A stretch of DNA of 64,000 nt from RYN-230 sp963813975 (GCA_963813975.1 CAWFAP010000001.1:62001-126000); one strand, 5' to 3'. Counted from the first letter of the stretch, positions 9,607 through 18,655 are shown. Made by a program: numbers and translations. The notes: generated from the sequence alone by a model not told the origin.

Positions 9607-10734
9607 TCATGATGATCCGGGGCCCATCAGACCGGAGGCGTCGAACCGCAGGTTGACCAGTGACCGGCCGCCGGTGCCGCGGGCTGTGGCGACCGCGGGC
9701 CGGTACGGGGGCTGCTGGGCGTTCAGGAACGCGAGGATGGCGGACCGGGAGGCAGGTGAGGCGCCGCCGATCTGCGCGCCGCGCAGGGGGACGGCCGGGC
9801 TCGCACCCGGCGGCGCAGCGTCGAACGCGGCCAGCCGGACCGGCATCTGCGCCGCCAGCACGGACAGCGTGGCGAGCAGCCGCGAATCGACATGGCCACC
9901 CTGCAGTGCGGCCCGGGCGGCCGGTGACACCTGGATGTTCTTGTTACGCAGCAACTGCGCACCCGCGGAGACGAGGGAAGCATGCTGGGCGGCGAGCTGG
10001 GACCGGAACGCGGCGGCTCCATCCGGCGCGATCGCGCGGACGTCCACCCGGTCGGCTCCTGAGCCAAACCCGGCCATCACCACCGGTGCGTAGACGCTGG
10101 CCAGCCGGTCGCCGAACTGGCCGCGCAGCGCCGGGGTAGCGACGACCACACCGGAACCCAGCGGGTTGCTGTCCGACGGCAGCATGGCCCTCAGCCGGGC
10201 CGCCGGAAAGCCCCGCCCGCGCACCTCCCCGCACATTTGCGGGTCGCACGACACGGTCACATCCGGGCTCACCTGCTGCGCGACCCACGCCGCCGCCTGG
10301 GCGCGGTTCGCCATGGCCGCCGGCGTGGTCGGGTCCGGCGCCTGTGTCCCTGAGCTCCAGGCGACCGCCACGGCCAGCGCCGCGACGGCCACGAGCGACA
10401 CAGTCCCCAGTGCTTTCAGCGCGATAGTGAGCCATGGCCTGTGGGTGTGCTCGCGCCCCCCGGCGCCAGGCCACAAGCGCTGCGTGAAGGCTGGCGCGGG
10501 TATCCGGGAAAGCAGGCGGTAGCCCCCGCGGATGACCGCCGCTACGCTCCGGGTGACGATTCTGGCCAGCAGGTAGCCCAGGGCCGCCACCGGGATGACG
10601 AGCAGGCTGTTGCTGAGGGTTGCAACGCCGGCCGCGGGATGGCCGGCCGAGAAGGCGGCGCGCGCGCCGGTAAGACCGTTAGAGAACGAACGTGCGGCCG
10701 GGGGGGCCCCGGCTGCGCGGGGCGGTTCAGTCAT
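9607..10734 (-). CDS. Membrane protein of unknown family, first gene of sortase operon
   Basis: The protein has 375 residues. A hydrophobic segment near residues 44-65 (LLVIPVAALGYLLARIV) and a second near 110-128 (VSLVAVAALAVAVAWSS) anchor it; the remainder, from about 130, is predicted to be outside. That domain contains SCDPQMCGEVRGRGFP with a close Cys pair, and repeated Ala-rich helices. GGAGG lies upstream of the ATG. Only 34 bases separate it from the DUF4397 gene, so the three genes form an operon. I recognise no named family and assign no function. Confidence 0.75.
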   Translation of the reverse strand: MTEPPRAAGAPPAARSFSNGLTGARAAFSAGHPAAGVATLSNSLLVIPVAALGYLLARIVTRSVAAVIRGGYRLLSRIPAPAFTQRLWPGAGGREHTHRPWLTIALKALGTVSLVAVAALAVAVAWSSGTQAPDPTTPAAMANRAQAAAWVAQQVSPDVTVSCDPQMCGEVRGRGFPAARLRAMLPSDSNPLGSGVVVATPALRGQFGDRLASVYAPVVMAGFGSGADRVDVRAIAPDGAAAFRSQLAAQHASLVSAGAQLLRNKNIQVSPAARAALQGGHVDSRLLATLSVLAAQMPVRLAAFDAAPPGASPAVPLRGAQIGGASPASRSAILAFLNAQQPPYRPAVATARGTGGRSLVNLRFDASGLMGPGSS

Positions 10735-11241
10735 GTCCTTCCTCCCCCTGCAGCCGGTCTTTCGCTGCAGGCTGCCTTCGCAGTACCTGGGGAGCGGTGG
10801 CGCCGGGCCAGGCCCGCGTCGCCGCCCCGGGTCATGAGCAGCTGGCTATCAGCTCTCACCGAGGCCGAGCTCAGCGATGTCCACAGGTCATCCCTTCCTG
10901 TCGGGCGCCCTGGCTGGGGCGTCTCGCCGCCGGAGCACGAGCCGCGGGCCCGCCGCGGCCCCGTGTCCCGGGCCGCCGTACGGCCGGAGGGCGCTGAGCC
11001 CGACATACATGGGGGCATTCGGATCGTCCGGAACACGGGATTGGGCCCTTGAACCAACTACTTTGGGCAAAGCTCTGTGCACTCTTAGTCAATTGAGGCG
11101 CTGCCGCCTACCTGGTGGAATGGCGGCCGCGCTGTGTGCCGGGATCTCTGGCAGTCGTCGGCGGGCGCGCCGGGCACCCTGGTGATGTGGACCAGCAGGT
11201 CCGGGCATTTGGTACCGGCTGCGCTTCCGCACCCGCCCTCG
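10735..11241. other. Intergenic, no gene recognised
   Basis: This half-kilobase divides the leftward sortase operon from the rightward ArsR fragment. Open frames on both strands are Arg/Pro-rich and look like GC shadows. It should hold the sortase-operon promoter, but no clear hexamer pair stands out. Confidence 0.4.
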
Positions 11242-11267
11242 TAGTTAGCTTGACGGTTAAATAACTA
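11242..11267 (+). promoter_or_regulatory. Promoter/operator before the ArsR remnant
   Basis: A perfect inverted repeat, TAGTTA (11242-11247) and TAACTA (11262-11267), flanks a -35-like TTGACG (11250-11255). It ends two bases before the GTG start. The AT-rich palindrome beside an ArsR-type gene is a typical autoregulatory operator. Confidence 0.5.
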
Positions 11268-11268
11268 T

Positions 11269-11621
11269 GTGGTGAACTACAGACGTGAACCTACCGGGGA
11301 GGTCGGGTCGGGTGTCTCCACGATCGGCGGTGCGTCAGGGCGGCTGGATGCCACGTTTACCGCGTTGGCCGATCGCCTCGCCGGGCGGCGATGGTGGCTC
11401 GGCTGGCCGCGGGTGACGCGACGGTCAATGAACTGGCCGCGCCGTGTGACCTGACGTTGCCGGGAATCTCGAAGCATCTGATGGTTCTCGAACGGTGCGG
11501 GCTCATCTCGCGGAGCTTCACTACCTCGCTTGACCGCCTCGGGGCCTACCTGATTGCGCTTGCTCGCTCCGCGCCGTCGCCCGGCGAGCCGGTCAACCCG
11601 GAAGGCCAGCTGTCTCAATGA
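11269..11621 (+). pseudogene. ArsR-family HTH regulator remnant
   Basis: Starting at GTG 11269, the first frame gives GRLDATFTALAD, the usual helix 1 of this ArsR subgroup. It then shifts frame near 11380 to MVARLAAGDATVNELAAPCDLTLPG and ISKHLMVLERCGLISRS (winged helix). After that a block is missing and the end of the family reappears as SLDRLGAYLIALAR. A frameshift plus an internal deletion make it a pseudogene, although the recognition helix and the operator in front remain. The VOC gene 65 bases downstream would normally be its partner. Confidence 0.75.
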
Positions 11622-11686
11622 CTTCATCATCTGTACCCGCCAGCGAGCTGCCGGACTTACGCGTGACCGACCAAGGAGACAGCACT

Positions 11687-12097
11687 ATGCATACCACCAC
11701 CGTCGTTGTGTGCCTGCCGATCACAGATCGACAAGCATCCTTCGCCTTCTACCGTGACGGTCTCGGCTTCGAACCCGTGGGCGAACCTGCCGAGGACGGC
11801 GTCCCGGAACCGCTCCAGTTCACGCTCAACGACGGCCTGCGCGTGATGCTGGTCCCAACCGGCGGCTTCGATCTGATAACCGGCGACCACGACACGGCAC
11901 CCAACGGGTGCAGCGAATGTGTTCTGACTATCGCAACCAACACCGACGAGGGTGTCCAGCAGCTCATCCGCTTCGCCCGTGCGGCAGGAGCCACGATCAT
12001 CACAGAAGCCGGGCAACAGCCCTGGGGCTACGTGGGCGCGTTCGCCGACCCCGACGGACACATCTGGATGGTCAGATCCGAAGGGCAGCCAGCCTGA
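11687..12097 (+). CDS. VOC family (glyoxalase/bleomycin-resistance fold) protein
   Basis: The 136-residue protein has the beta-alpha-beta-beta-beta pattern twice, with SFAFYRDGLGFEPVGE at the start and PWGYVGAFADPDGHIWMV at the end, typical of one-domain VOC proteins. AAGGAG lies eight bases before the ATG. VOC proteins bind metals or small hydrophobic ligands; the substrate is unknown. It follows the ArsR remnant, a pairing common in actinobacteria, and has probably lost its regulator. Confidence 0.87.
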   Translation: MHTTTVVVCLPITDRQASFAFYRDGLGFEPVGEPAEDGVPEPLQFTLNDGLRVMLVPTGGFDLITGDHDTAPNGCSECVLTIATNTDEGVQQLIRFARAAGATIITEAGQQPWGYVGAFADPDGHIWMVRSEGQPA

Positions 12098-12432
12098 GGG
12101 CTCGCGGAGTGAACGACGCCGAACGCGCCCTCCCCCGCAAGAGGTCATTCAGGCACAGGCCCTCGCACAGCAGGTTGGCTTTCGCCCTGCCCTGAACCAT
12201 GCAGGTCCCGGCCGGCCGCCGGCGTGCCTGCCGGGCGCCGGCCGCTTCCTGGCCGAGCTGGCGGCCGGAATGTGAGCGGTCAGATCGGCGAACTCGGCCT
12301 AGGCGCCGGGATCGGGGGCGAGTGGATAGCCAGCGCCATACCCACTGACTGCGAGCTGATCACCGTGGAGATCCCGCGCCTGCATTGGTACACCCCCGGC
12401 CCTGGTGCCGTGTCCTGCCGCATACTGGTCCG
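12098..12432. other. Intergenic, no gene recognised
   Basis: No protein family is visible. A plus-strand frame ends at 12275 with ALAQQVGFRPAL but has no start or ribosome site. The stretch should include the promoter of the kinase genes. Confidence 0.4.
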
Positions 12433-13629
12433 GTGGAGCCGGCAGCTCATTCCGTCGCAGAGCAGATCCAGCCCCTCGCGGGCCGCCGCAGGCGGGCACG
12501 CCGCCCGCGGTTAGCAGGGCCATCCGACCAGGCCCTGCACCGGCTGGCCGGCTGGTATGCGATCGCCCTGCGCCTCGGCGGCGCGGTCTTGTTCACTGCG
12601 GTGGCCGTGCTGGCTGCAGGGAAGCAGATCCCCGGCTGGTCGCTAGCCGCGCCGCTGACTGCGCTGTGCTTGTGGTCGGCCTTTTTCACCTGGCGGATCC
12701 GGCGGTCCGGGTTGACGACGAGCGTGGTACTGGCCGACGCCGCGGTTATCTCGGCGCTGGCGCTGGGGCAACAGCACCTGGTCCAGGTCGTGCTGATCAA
12801 GGACAGCACGACCTGGATGCTCCCGCTGGCCTGCACGTCGGTGTACATCTTGCAGATCGCGCTGCGGCCGTGGCTCGGGCTGGCCGCGGCCGCGATCGTG
12901 GTCATCGCCTACGGGCTCGGCGCCGGCCACCCGGCCGATGCCTGGCTGCTAGTGGTGGAGACGATCGTCGCCGCCGGGCTGGTGGCGCTGATTCGCCGCG
13001 GCGCCCGGCAAGCGGACACGATCGTCGCTGCCGCCCTGGAGACCGAGCGGCAGATCCGGGCCGAGGAGGCGCGGCACGCTGACGAGCGAGAGCAGCACCG
13101 CCAGCTTCACGACACTGTCCTGTCGACGCTGACCATGGTCACGGCCGGCGCCTTTGCCGAACCGTCCGCGGCGCTGACCGCGCAGGCGGCCCGGGACCTG
13201 CGCATGCTGCAGGGGCTCGCGGGCGCCCCGGCCGTGCCGGGCGGGCTGGCGCCGCTGACTGCCCTGAGACCGAAGCTGGAGCGGGCCGCCGCCAGCGCCT
13301 GTGACCTGGCCGTGCGGCTGAATCTCGCCCCCGTCACGCTGCCGTCTCCGGTCGCCGATCAACTCGCCGCCTGCGTCGGCGAGGCGTTACGCAACGTCGA
13401 GCGGCACGCTGGGACCGGCCAGGCGGAGGTGACCGTCACCGGCGGCGCGGGCTGGGCGGTCGTCAAGATCATTGACCGCGGCCGCGGGTTCGACCCGGCC
13501 GTCACTGCGCCATCCCGCCGGGGCATCCGCGAGTCGATCACCGGGCGGATGCTGGCGGCCGGCGGCCGGGCCGTGATCTCCAGCCGTCCCGGCGCGGGCA
13601 CGACCGTCACCGTGAGCTGGCCGGCATGA
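12433..13629 (+). CDS. NarL-type sensor histidine kinase
   Basis: Reading from the GTG at 12433 gives about 398 residues; an upstream TTG at 12385 is possible but less likely. Four to five membrane helices occupy roughly residues 35-190. Then comes a HisKA_3 dimerisation helix with the phospho-acceptor His in HRQLHDTVLSTLTMV, and a HATPase_c domain with N-box ALRNVERHAG, G1-like GRGFDPAV and a final GAGTTVTVSWP. It should autophosphorylate and pass phosphate to a NarL-type response regulator. The next gene overlaps it by four bases (ATGA), but no response regulator follows. Confidence 0.88.
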   Translation: MEPAAHSVAEQIQPLAGRRRRARRPRLAGPSDQALHRLAGWYAIALRLGGAVLFTAVAVLAAGKQIPGWSLAAPLTALCLWSAFFTWRIRRSGLTTSVVLADAAVISALALGQQHLVQVVLIKDSTTWMLPLACTSVYILQIALRPWLGLAAAAIVVIAYGLGAGHPADAWLLVVETIVAAGLVALIRRGARQADTIVAAALETERQIRAEEARHADEREQHRQLHDTVLSTLTMVTAGAFAEPSAALTAQAARDLRMLQGLAGAPAVPGGLAPLTALRPKLERAAASACDLAVRLNLAPVTLPSPVADQLAACVGEALRNVERHAGTGQAEVTVTGGAGWAVVKIIDRGRGFDPAVTAPSRRGIRESITGRMLAAGGRAVISSRPGAGTTVTVSWPA

Positions 13630-14729
13630 CCGCCATACAGCCGACGGCGGTGATGTCTGGCCGCTATCAGCGCGCCTTCACCATCGCTGTGGTCTTCCTG
13701 GTCGCCGGCTGGCATCTCGCCGGAGCGGGCGGGCAGCTGCTGCATAACCGGTCGGCCTACGGCTCGTTCGCCTTCCAGGGCGCCATGTGGCTGATTATGG
13801 CATTAGCGATCACCGCCGGGTCGGTCATGGAGCTGCGCGGAGCGCCCGGCTGGCGCCCAGCCTGGGCGGTGGCCACGATCGCGCTGGCCGCCAGCACGGC
13901 AGCGGCGGCGGCCAGCCCGGCCGGCCAGATGCTGGCGGTCAACTGGGCGTGGGGGAGTGCCGGCTGGACGGGTGTGCTCGTGCTGCACCGCCGCCGGTTC
14001 GCGGAGCTTGCGTGGTTCCTCGCCGCTGAGGCCCTGGCCATCCTGTGCGTACAGGTGCAGGACGGGCTGCACCGCACCGACCTGGCCGGGTTCCTCGCCC
14101 TGCTGGCCTGGTCAACTGGCGCGCAGGTGGCTGTCTTCGCCGGGGTCAGGGCGCTGGATGTCGCTGCCGGCCAGGCCGCCGCGGCAGCGCGTCGTGAGCA
14201 CGCCGCGCGAGAGCGGGCCGCCACCGCGGAGATCATCCGGGCAGCCCGGCACGCCCGCTGGCTGGCGCTGCAGGAAAGCGCCATCCCGCTGGTCACTGAG
14301 CTGGCGGCGGGGACGGCTGACCCGGGCGATGCGCAGGTGCGCATCAGGTGCGCGATCCAGGCGGCCCGGCTGCGCCGGCTGCTGGCCGAGGGCGATGAGG
14401 TACCCGGATCGCTGGTGCACGAACTGCATGCGAGTGCGGACGTGGCCGAGCGGCGTGGGGTTGCCGTCGAGATCGAGACGGCCGGGCCGCTGCCGCAGGT
14501 GCCCGGCCCGGCTCGCCGGGTGATCACCGACGCTGCCATCGCGATCCTGACCGCCGCGCGCAGCCAGGCGCGGATCACCCTGGCGGCGGTGGCCGCCGGG
14601 ATCGCCGTCAGCTTCGTCGCCGATACCGGCACGGTCGTCCAGCTGCCCCCGCCCGGCGAGGGGGTCGCCATCGAACAGCAGCAAGACGGCGGCATGCTCT
14701 GGGCGGAGGCCCGATGGGCCAGCTGGTGA
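13626..14729 (+). CDS. Degenerate histidine-kinase-like membrane protein
   Basis: The 367-residue protein starts at the ATGA overlap with the kinase gene. It has about five membrane helices in residues 20-180 (for example AFTIAVVFLVAGWHLAGAG), then a long helix and a C-terminal region shaped like a HATPase domain. The H-box position reads ALQESAIPL without His, and the N-box region DAAIAILTAARSQARITL lacks the conserved Asn. It is therefore probably a non-catalytic partner of the upstream kinase. The stop lies 18 bases before an IS terminal repeat, so the rest of the operon may be lost. Confidence 0.75.
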   Translation: MTAIQPTAVMSGRYQRAFTIAVVFLVAGWHLAGAGGQLLHNRSAYGSFAFQGAMWLIMALAITAGSVMELRGAPGWRPAWAVATIALAASTAAAAASPAGQMLAVNWAWGSAGWTGVLVLHRRRFAELAWFLAAEALAILCVQVQDGLHRTDLAGFLALLAWSTGAQVAVFAGVRALDVAAGQAAAAARREHAARERAATAEIIRAARHARWLALQESAIPLVTELAAGTADPGDAQVRIRCAIQAARLRRLLAEGDEVPGSLVHELHASADVAERRGVAVEIETAGPLPQVPGPARRVITDAAIAILTAARSQARITLAAVAAGIAVSFVADTGTVVQLPPPGEGVAIEQQQDGGMLWAEARWASW

Positions 14730-14747
14730 CGGCGGCGATCGTCGAAG

Positions 14748-14940
14748 TGATCCGCCCGGGGTTTCCGGAGGCTCTGATGTGCCCTGGATTTCCCGGAGTC
14801 AGGATGCCGGAGCGTGGTCATGCTACTGGCTCGACGGCACGGAGCTGGAGTTCGTATTCGATCGGGGTAAGCATGCCCAGCGATGAGTGCCGGCGGCGCC
14901 GGTTGTGGAAGATCTCCAGGTACTCAAACAGGGCATTGGC
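14748..14940 (-). mobile_element. IS3-family element remnant (transposase tail plus terminal repeat)
   Basis: On the minus strand, 14818-14940 encodes the end of an IS3-type transposase: ALFEYLEIFHNRRRRHSSLG, then TPIEYELQLR and a TGA. Upstream of 14940 the frame hits a stop, so only about 40 residues remain. A terminal repeat, TGATCCGCCCGGGGTTTCCG, begins at 14748. Counted from 14747, its 28 bases match the inverted 3' arm at 16217-16244 with only three differences. The element has lost its catalytic part and other end. Confidence 0.8.
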
Positions 14941-15008
14941 CAGCTATGGGCTGCCGGACTCATCTGGACAATCCGGGCTCGGGCGCCTTCTTGGCCGCAA
15001 ATGCCTGA

Positions 15009-15895
15009 TCACCAGCAGTCAGCTGTCCCGCCCGAGCCGCCAAGATCCTTGATCCGGATGCCACGCCAGCGGCACTGTGCGCCCACTCCCCAACGAGCAT
15101 CACCGAACACCGCGTCGTTGTCGTGCACCTCGAACGCGATATGACCCTGGTTGCCGAGACATTCGAGGACCGCGGCTGGGTCGTAGCCGGGAGAGTCGAG
15201 CGTGGCAGTGTTCAACTCGGCGATCTTCAGGCCGTTGACCCACGTCGTGATAACGGGGAGAGCGCCAACACAGCGGATCCGGATTTCGTTCCAATCGTTC
15301 CACTTCCATACCTTGAGGAAGTCGTTCACGTCGCCCGCGTAACTCAGCCGGTCGATCTTGTCCTGGGTGACCGCTTCCGCGGACGTGGCCGGATCATCGG
15401 GGGCGAGTCCGATGATATTTCCGTCTGTGTCCTTTCTCGAAACCACCGCGAACGGGACGGCGGAAAAGCTGGCCAGGCCATTGCCGAAGAAGCCCCCGAT
15501 GCTGCCCGACTCGCGATGATCGAGGAGGACCTGGAAGCCCTCCCAGCTATCCCGCCTGCGACGAACATGATCCCCGTGTCGGCAGGCCAATCCGGACGTG
15601 CCTCCAGCACGAGCTCGAAGTCCGCGAACGTTTCGTCGCTCACCAGGTAGCCACCGTAACCGCTGCCCGGCTCGTCCTGCTCACCCACGATGCAGCCGTC
15701 TTCCACTCGCCAGGTTGCGGCGTGCTTCTCGGGTTCCACAGGACGTTCGATGCCGCGCTGATCGAACACGTCGAGAAGGTGCGGGCCGCCCGGGTAAAGG
15801 GTGCCGTAAACGCGTGGCGCCGGATGCCACCTCCCGAGCGAGGTGCCGTCGAAGAGGCTGGCGAAGCCCCCACCATCTGGACTGTCAAGCTCCAT
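15009..15895 (-). pseudogene. DUF1080 (3-keto-disaccharide hydrolase-like) gene with frameshift
   Basis: From an ATG at 15895 with AAGGAG upstream, frame one gives SLFDGTSLGRWHPAPR, the classic DUF1080 start, then ATWRVEDGCIVGEQDEPGSG and FADFELVLEARPDWPADTGI. Near 15548 the frame shifts and continues with WEGFQVLLDHRESGSIGGFF and DWNEIRIRCVGALPVITTWV, ending at 15009. The length is not divisible by three. Members of this domain family bind or hydrolyse modified sugars. Apart from the single shift the protein is complete, so the loss may be recent. Confidence 0.82.
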
Positions 15896-16195
15896 TGAAC
15901 GTTCTCCTTCTGGTGGAGTTGAGCGTCTGCGGCGGCAACATGCCGGTCGTCGCGATCGGGCAAGGAGATCCCTGCTCTCGAACCCTCCCATTCTGGGATC
16001 AACGCATTTAGCTTCGCGCATGTCGGTGAACCACTTCTGCATGTGGATTCCCCGGGCTTTGCCGGACGTCAGGCGTCAGCAGGCAGCACGCTCCTGGTTT
16101 CGTGCTGACTGGCCAGCTCAGGATGGCCGTATGGTGAGTGCTGCCCGATCCAGGTGGCGACCCGGTCCGGCTGGAAAAGTTCGTCAATAGCGACG

Positions 16196-16244
16196 GTGAA
16201 CCGCCCCGGTGAGTCCGAGCCTCCGGAAACCCGGAGCGGTTCAC
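16196..16244. mobile_element. Two fused IS terminal repeats (IS scar or MITE-like)
   Basis: A perfect inverted repeat, GTGAACCGC (16196-16204) and GCGGTTCAC (16236-16244), encloses 31 bases. The right arm with its inner bases (16217-16244) is the reverse complement of the IS3 end near 14748, with three differences in 28 bases. The left arm continues as CCCGGTGAGTCCG, like the opposite end of such an element. The two termini lie back to back, as after deletion of the whole interior. It sits seven bases before the ribosome site of the next gene and could also fold into a hairpin. Confidence 0.65.
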
Positions 16245-16265
16245 TTGGGTGAGAGGAGGGCGGCT

Positions 16266-16918
16266 GTGGCGCTCAACCTTGTTCTGATCGGCGCGGCGGT
16301 AGCGCTCGACCCGCTGCCGTTGATGGCGTTCCTCGTCGTGCTGCCTTCCAGGCGAGGCATCAGGAAAGGTGCAGCCTTCGTGTTCGGATGGCTGGCGTCC
16401 CTGGTGAGCGTGGTCGCGGTCACGGTGCTTGCCACGGGCAACAATCCCCCAAGCCGGACACGGCGCCCTCGCTCGCGGGGCTCGCGCTGAAGATCGCCAT
16501 TGGGGTCATCCTGGTCGCGATTGCGATCCGGCAGCGCCGCAGGAGGGGACGGCCGAAGAAGCCGAAGAATCCACCGAAGTGGCAGGCACATGTGGACAGC
16601 ATGTCCCCGTGGTACGCCATGGGCCTTGCTCCCGTTCTGCAGCCATGGGGCCTGATAGGCGCGGGCGCCGCCACGATCATGGAAGCCAAACTGGACAGTG
16701 CTCAGAGCTACCTCGCGCTGTCCCTGTTCTGCGACCTGGCCTCGGCGTCCTACCTTGCGACGGAGATCTATGCCGGCCTCAGGCCCGGCAAGAGCCAGGC
16801 GCTCCTGGCCACGCTCAGGACCTGGATAGGCACACACACCGATCAGGTGATCATCTGGGGAAGCCTGATCCTCGGCTTCTGGCTCATCGCCAACAGCATC
16901 AGCCTGATCGTCACCTGA
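16266..16918 (+). pseudogene. GAP family (SfLAP-like) membrane protein with frameshift
   Basis: GTG 16266 follows AGGAGGG. Frame one reads LNLVLIGAAVALDPLPLMAF and VFGWLASLVSVVAVTVL, the first helices of the six-helix GAP/sulfolipid-addressing (SfLAP) family. Near a run of five C at 16446-16450 the frame shifts to PSLAGLALKIAIGVILVAIA and later YLALSLFCDLASASYLATE and VIIWGSLILGFWLIANSISL. The total length of 653 bases fits one lost base. Family members are linked to export or handling of envelope lipids. Because the shift is in a homopolymer, a sequencing error is a real alternative. Confidence 0.78.
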
Positions 16919-17128
16919 GACCGAATTGGGCTGTCACGAAGGCCAGCTCCGGGGACTGAGCCCAGCGCAGGCGCACACAGATCACCGTGATCTTCAGCGT
17001 CAGTACGAGCGACTGGAAGAACCGTCGATGAATACCGAACGGCGGCACTGCGTGCGTTACCGCCCGGCACTCTGATTACCCTCTGTAACGCAATTGGCTC
17101 TGCGGGACTGCCCGGGGGAGCTCTCGAC

Positions 17129-17296
17129 ATGGCCTGGATGGGCGACGACCGCACCGGACAACGTGAGCACAGGCTCCAGCGGATCGCCTTGCCGGCGGCA
17201 GATGAGGTCGTTCGTTTCATCAACTTCCGCTTGCTGGGATGCGGACCTGATTTCGGCAGATGGCGGACCGCAGACGGCGCGACGCTGCGCCTTTGA
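17129..17296 (+). CDS. Small hypothetical protein, 55 residues
   Basis: An ATG eight bases after GGGGGAG opens a 55-residue frame ending at TGA 17294. It contains LPAADEVVRFINFRLLGCGP, which looks like folded protein, and is rich in charged residues. It stands alone between the broken GAP gene and the convergent LLM gene. No family is recognised. It could be the surviving piece of a larger gene. Confidence 0.35.
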   Translation: MAWMGDDRTGQREHRLQRIALPAADEVVRFINFRLLGCGPDFGRWRTADGATLRL

Positions 17297-17321
17297 CGTG
17301 CCGTTGATGGGCGGCGCGGGT

Positions 17322-18383
17322 TCAGCGCGGGAGCAGCGGTGCATGGTCCAGGTGTGGTAGCACGTGCCTGGCGAACAAGTCGGCTTCGGCGGCGTGCGGG
17401 TAGCCGGACAGGATGAAAGCGTCCATGCCCAGGCCTGCGTAGGCGCGGAGCTTGGCGAGCACCTGATCGGGATCACCGACGATGGCCGCACCAGCGCCAG
17501 AGCGCGCACGGCCGATGCCGGTCCACAGATTCGGTTCGGCGTAGCCGTCGTCATCGGCGATGTCGCGGAGCTCGTTCTGCCGCTGGGTTCCCGCGGAGCT
17601 GGTGTCCAGGGACCGGCGGCGGATGGTGTCGCCGGTCCGGTCATCGAGCCGGGAAACCAGGCGCTGCGCGGCGGCCCGGGCTTCGGCCTCGGTGGCGCGG
17701 ACGATGACGTGGGTGCGGTAGCCGAACCGCAGCTCACGGCCGTAGCGGGCGGCGCGCGCTCGCATGTCATCCAGGACGGTCTCGACTCCAGACAGCGTGT
17801 CGGGCCACATCAAGAACACGTCGGCGGCCTGGGCGGCGACCTCGCGTGCCGCCTCGGAAAGACCGCCGAAATAGAACGGGGGGCAGCCGCCCCGGACGGG
17901 GCGCAGGCGCGGCGGGTCCAGGGTGATGTTCATGAACTCGCCGTGGAAGTCGACGGGCTTGCCGTCGAGCAGGTCACGCAGAATGTGCATGACCTCCAGG
18001 GTGCGGCGGTACCTGGAAGCCGAGTCCAGGCTCTGGCCGGGCAGGTCAGAGGAGATGATGTTGATCGTCAGGTGCCCGTCGAGCATCTGATCGATCGTGG
18101 CGAGCTGCCGGGCGAGCTGCGGGGGCCACATCTCACCCATCCGCACAGCGACCAGCAGCTGCATCCGGCGCAGCAGCGGGGCGATCCCGGCGGCGAACGC
18201 TATCGAGTCGATCCCCATTGCATAACCGGAGGGCAGCAGCAGGTTGTCGTACCCGGCCTGCTCCGCGCCGAGTGCGATATCGCGGCAATGTTCCCAGCTC
18301 GATTGCAGCCTGCCGTCCGGCATCCCGAGAAACTCGTAGTCGTCGTCGCACAGCGCGGCAAACCAGGAGACCTCACAGCTCAT
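17322..18383 (-). CDS. LLM flavin-dependent monooxygenase, SsuD-like
   Basis: The 353-residue protein matches the alkanesulfonate monooxygenase branch of the luciferase-like family: AGYDNLLLPSGYAMGIDSIA, LLVAVRMGEMWPPQLARQLA, LTINIISSDLPGQSLDSASR and GGCPPFYFGGLSEAAREVAA. SsuD-type enzymes use FMNH2 and oxygen to release sulfite from alkanesulfonates; here the exact substrate is inferred only by family. No ssuABC transport genes or flavin reductase lie nearby. There is no strong ribosome site before the ATG. Confidence 0.87.
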   Translation of the reverse strand: MSCEVSWFAALCDDDYEFLGMPDGRLQSSWEHCRDIALGAEQAGYDNLLLPSGYAMGIDSIAFAAGIAPLLRRMQLLVAVRMGEMWPPQLARQLATIDQMLDGHLTINIISSDLPGQSLDSASRYRRTLEVMHILRDLLDGKPVDFHGEFMNITLDPPRLRPVRGGCPPFYFGGLSEAAREVAAQAADVFLMWPDTLSGVETVLDDMRARAARYGRELRFGYRTHVIVRATEAEARAAAQRLVSRLDDRTGDTIRRRSLDTSSAGTQRQNELRDIADDDGYAEPNLWTGIGRARSGAGAAIVGDPDQVLAKLRAYAGLGMDAFILSGYPHAAEADLFARHVLPHLDHAPLLPR

Positions 18384-18655
18384 AGGAGCAAGTATGCCGG
18401 CCTATCCGGCATCGGGCAGCAGCGGCCGTGCGGTAAGGCCAGGGCATCGGCAGGCGCATGAATGATCTCCAGACGTCCGGGCCGCTGGCATGCTGCCGGC
18501 CATTCCGCGCGTCGATGACTAGAGCAGGTCGCCTCGCGCGAGGGCCTGCTGCGGCGCCCCAGAGATGCGCGATCACCCCGCGGCAGAGTAGTGCCTTTGG
18601 TTCGGGCTGGCTCTGGCCTGGTCTGCAGGTGCCTTCGCCACCTTGGTTGTGCGTT

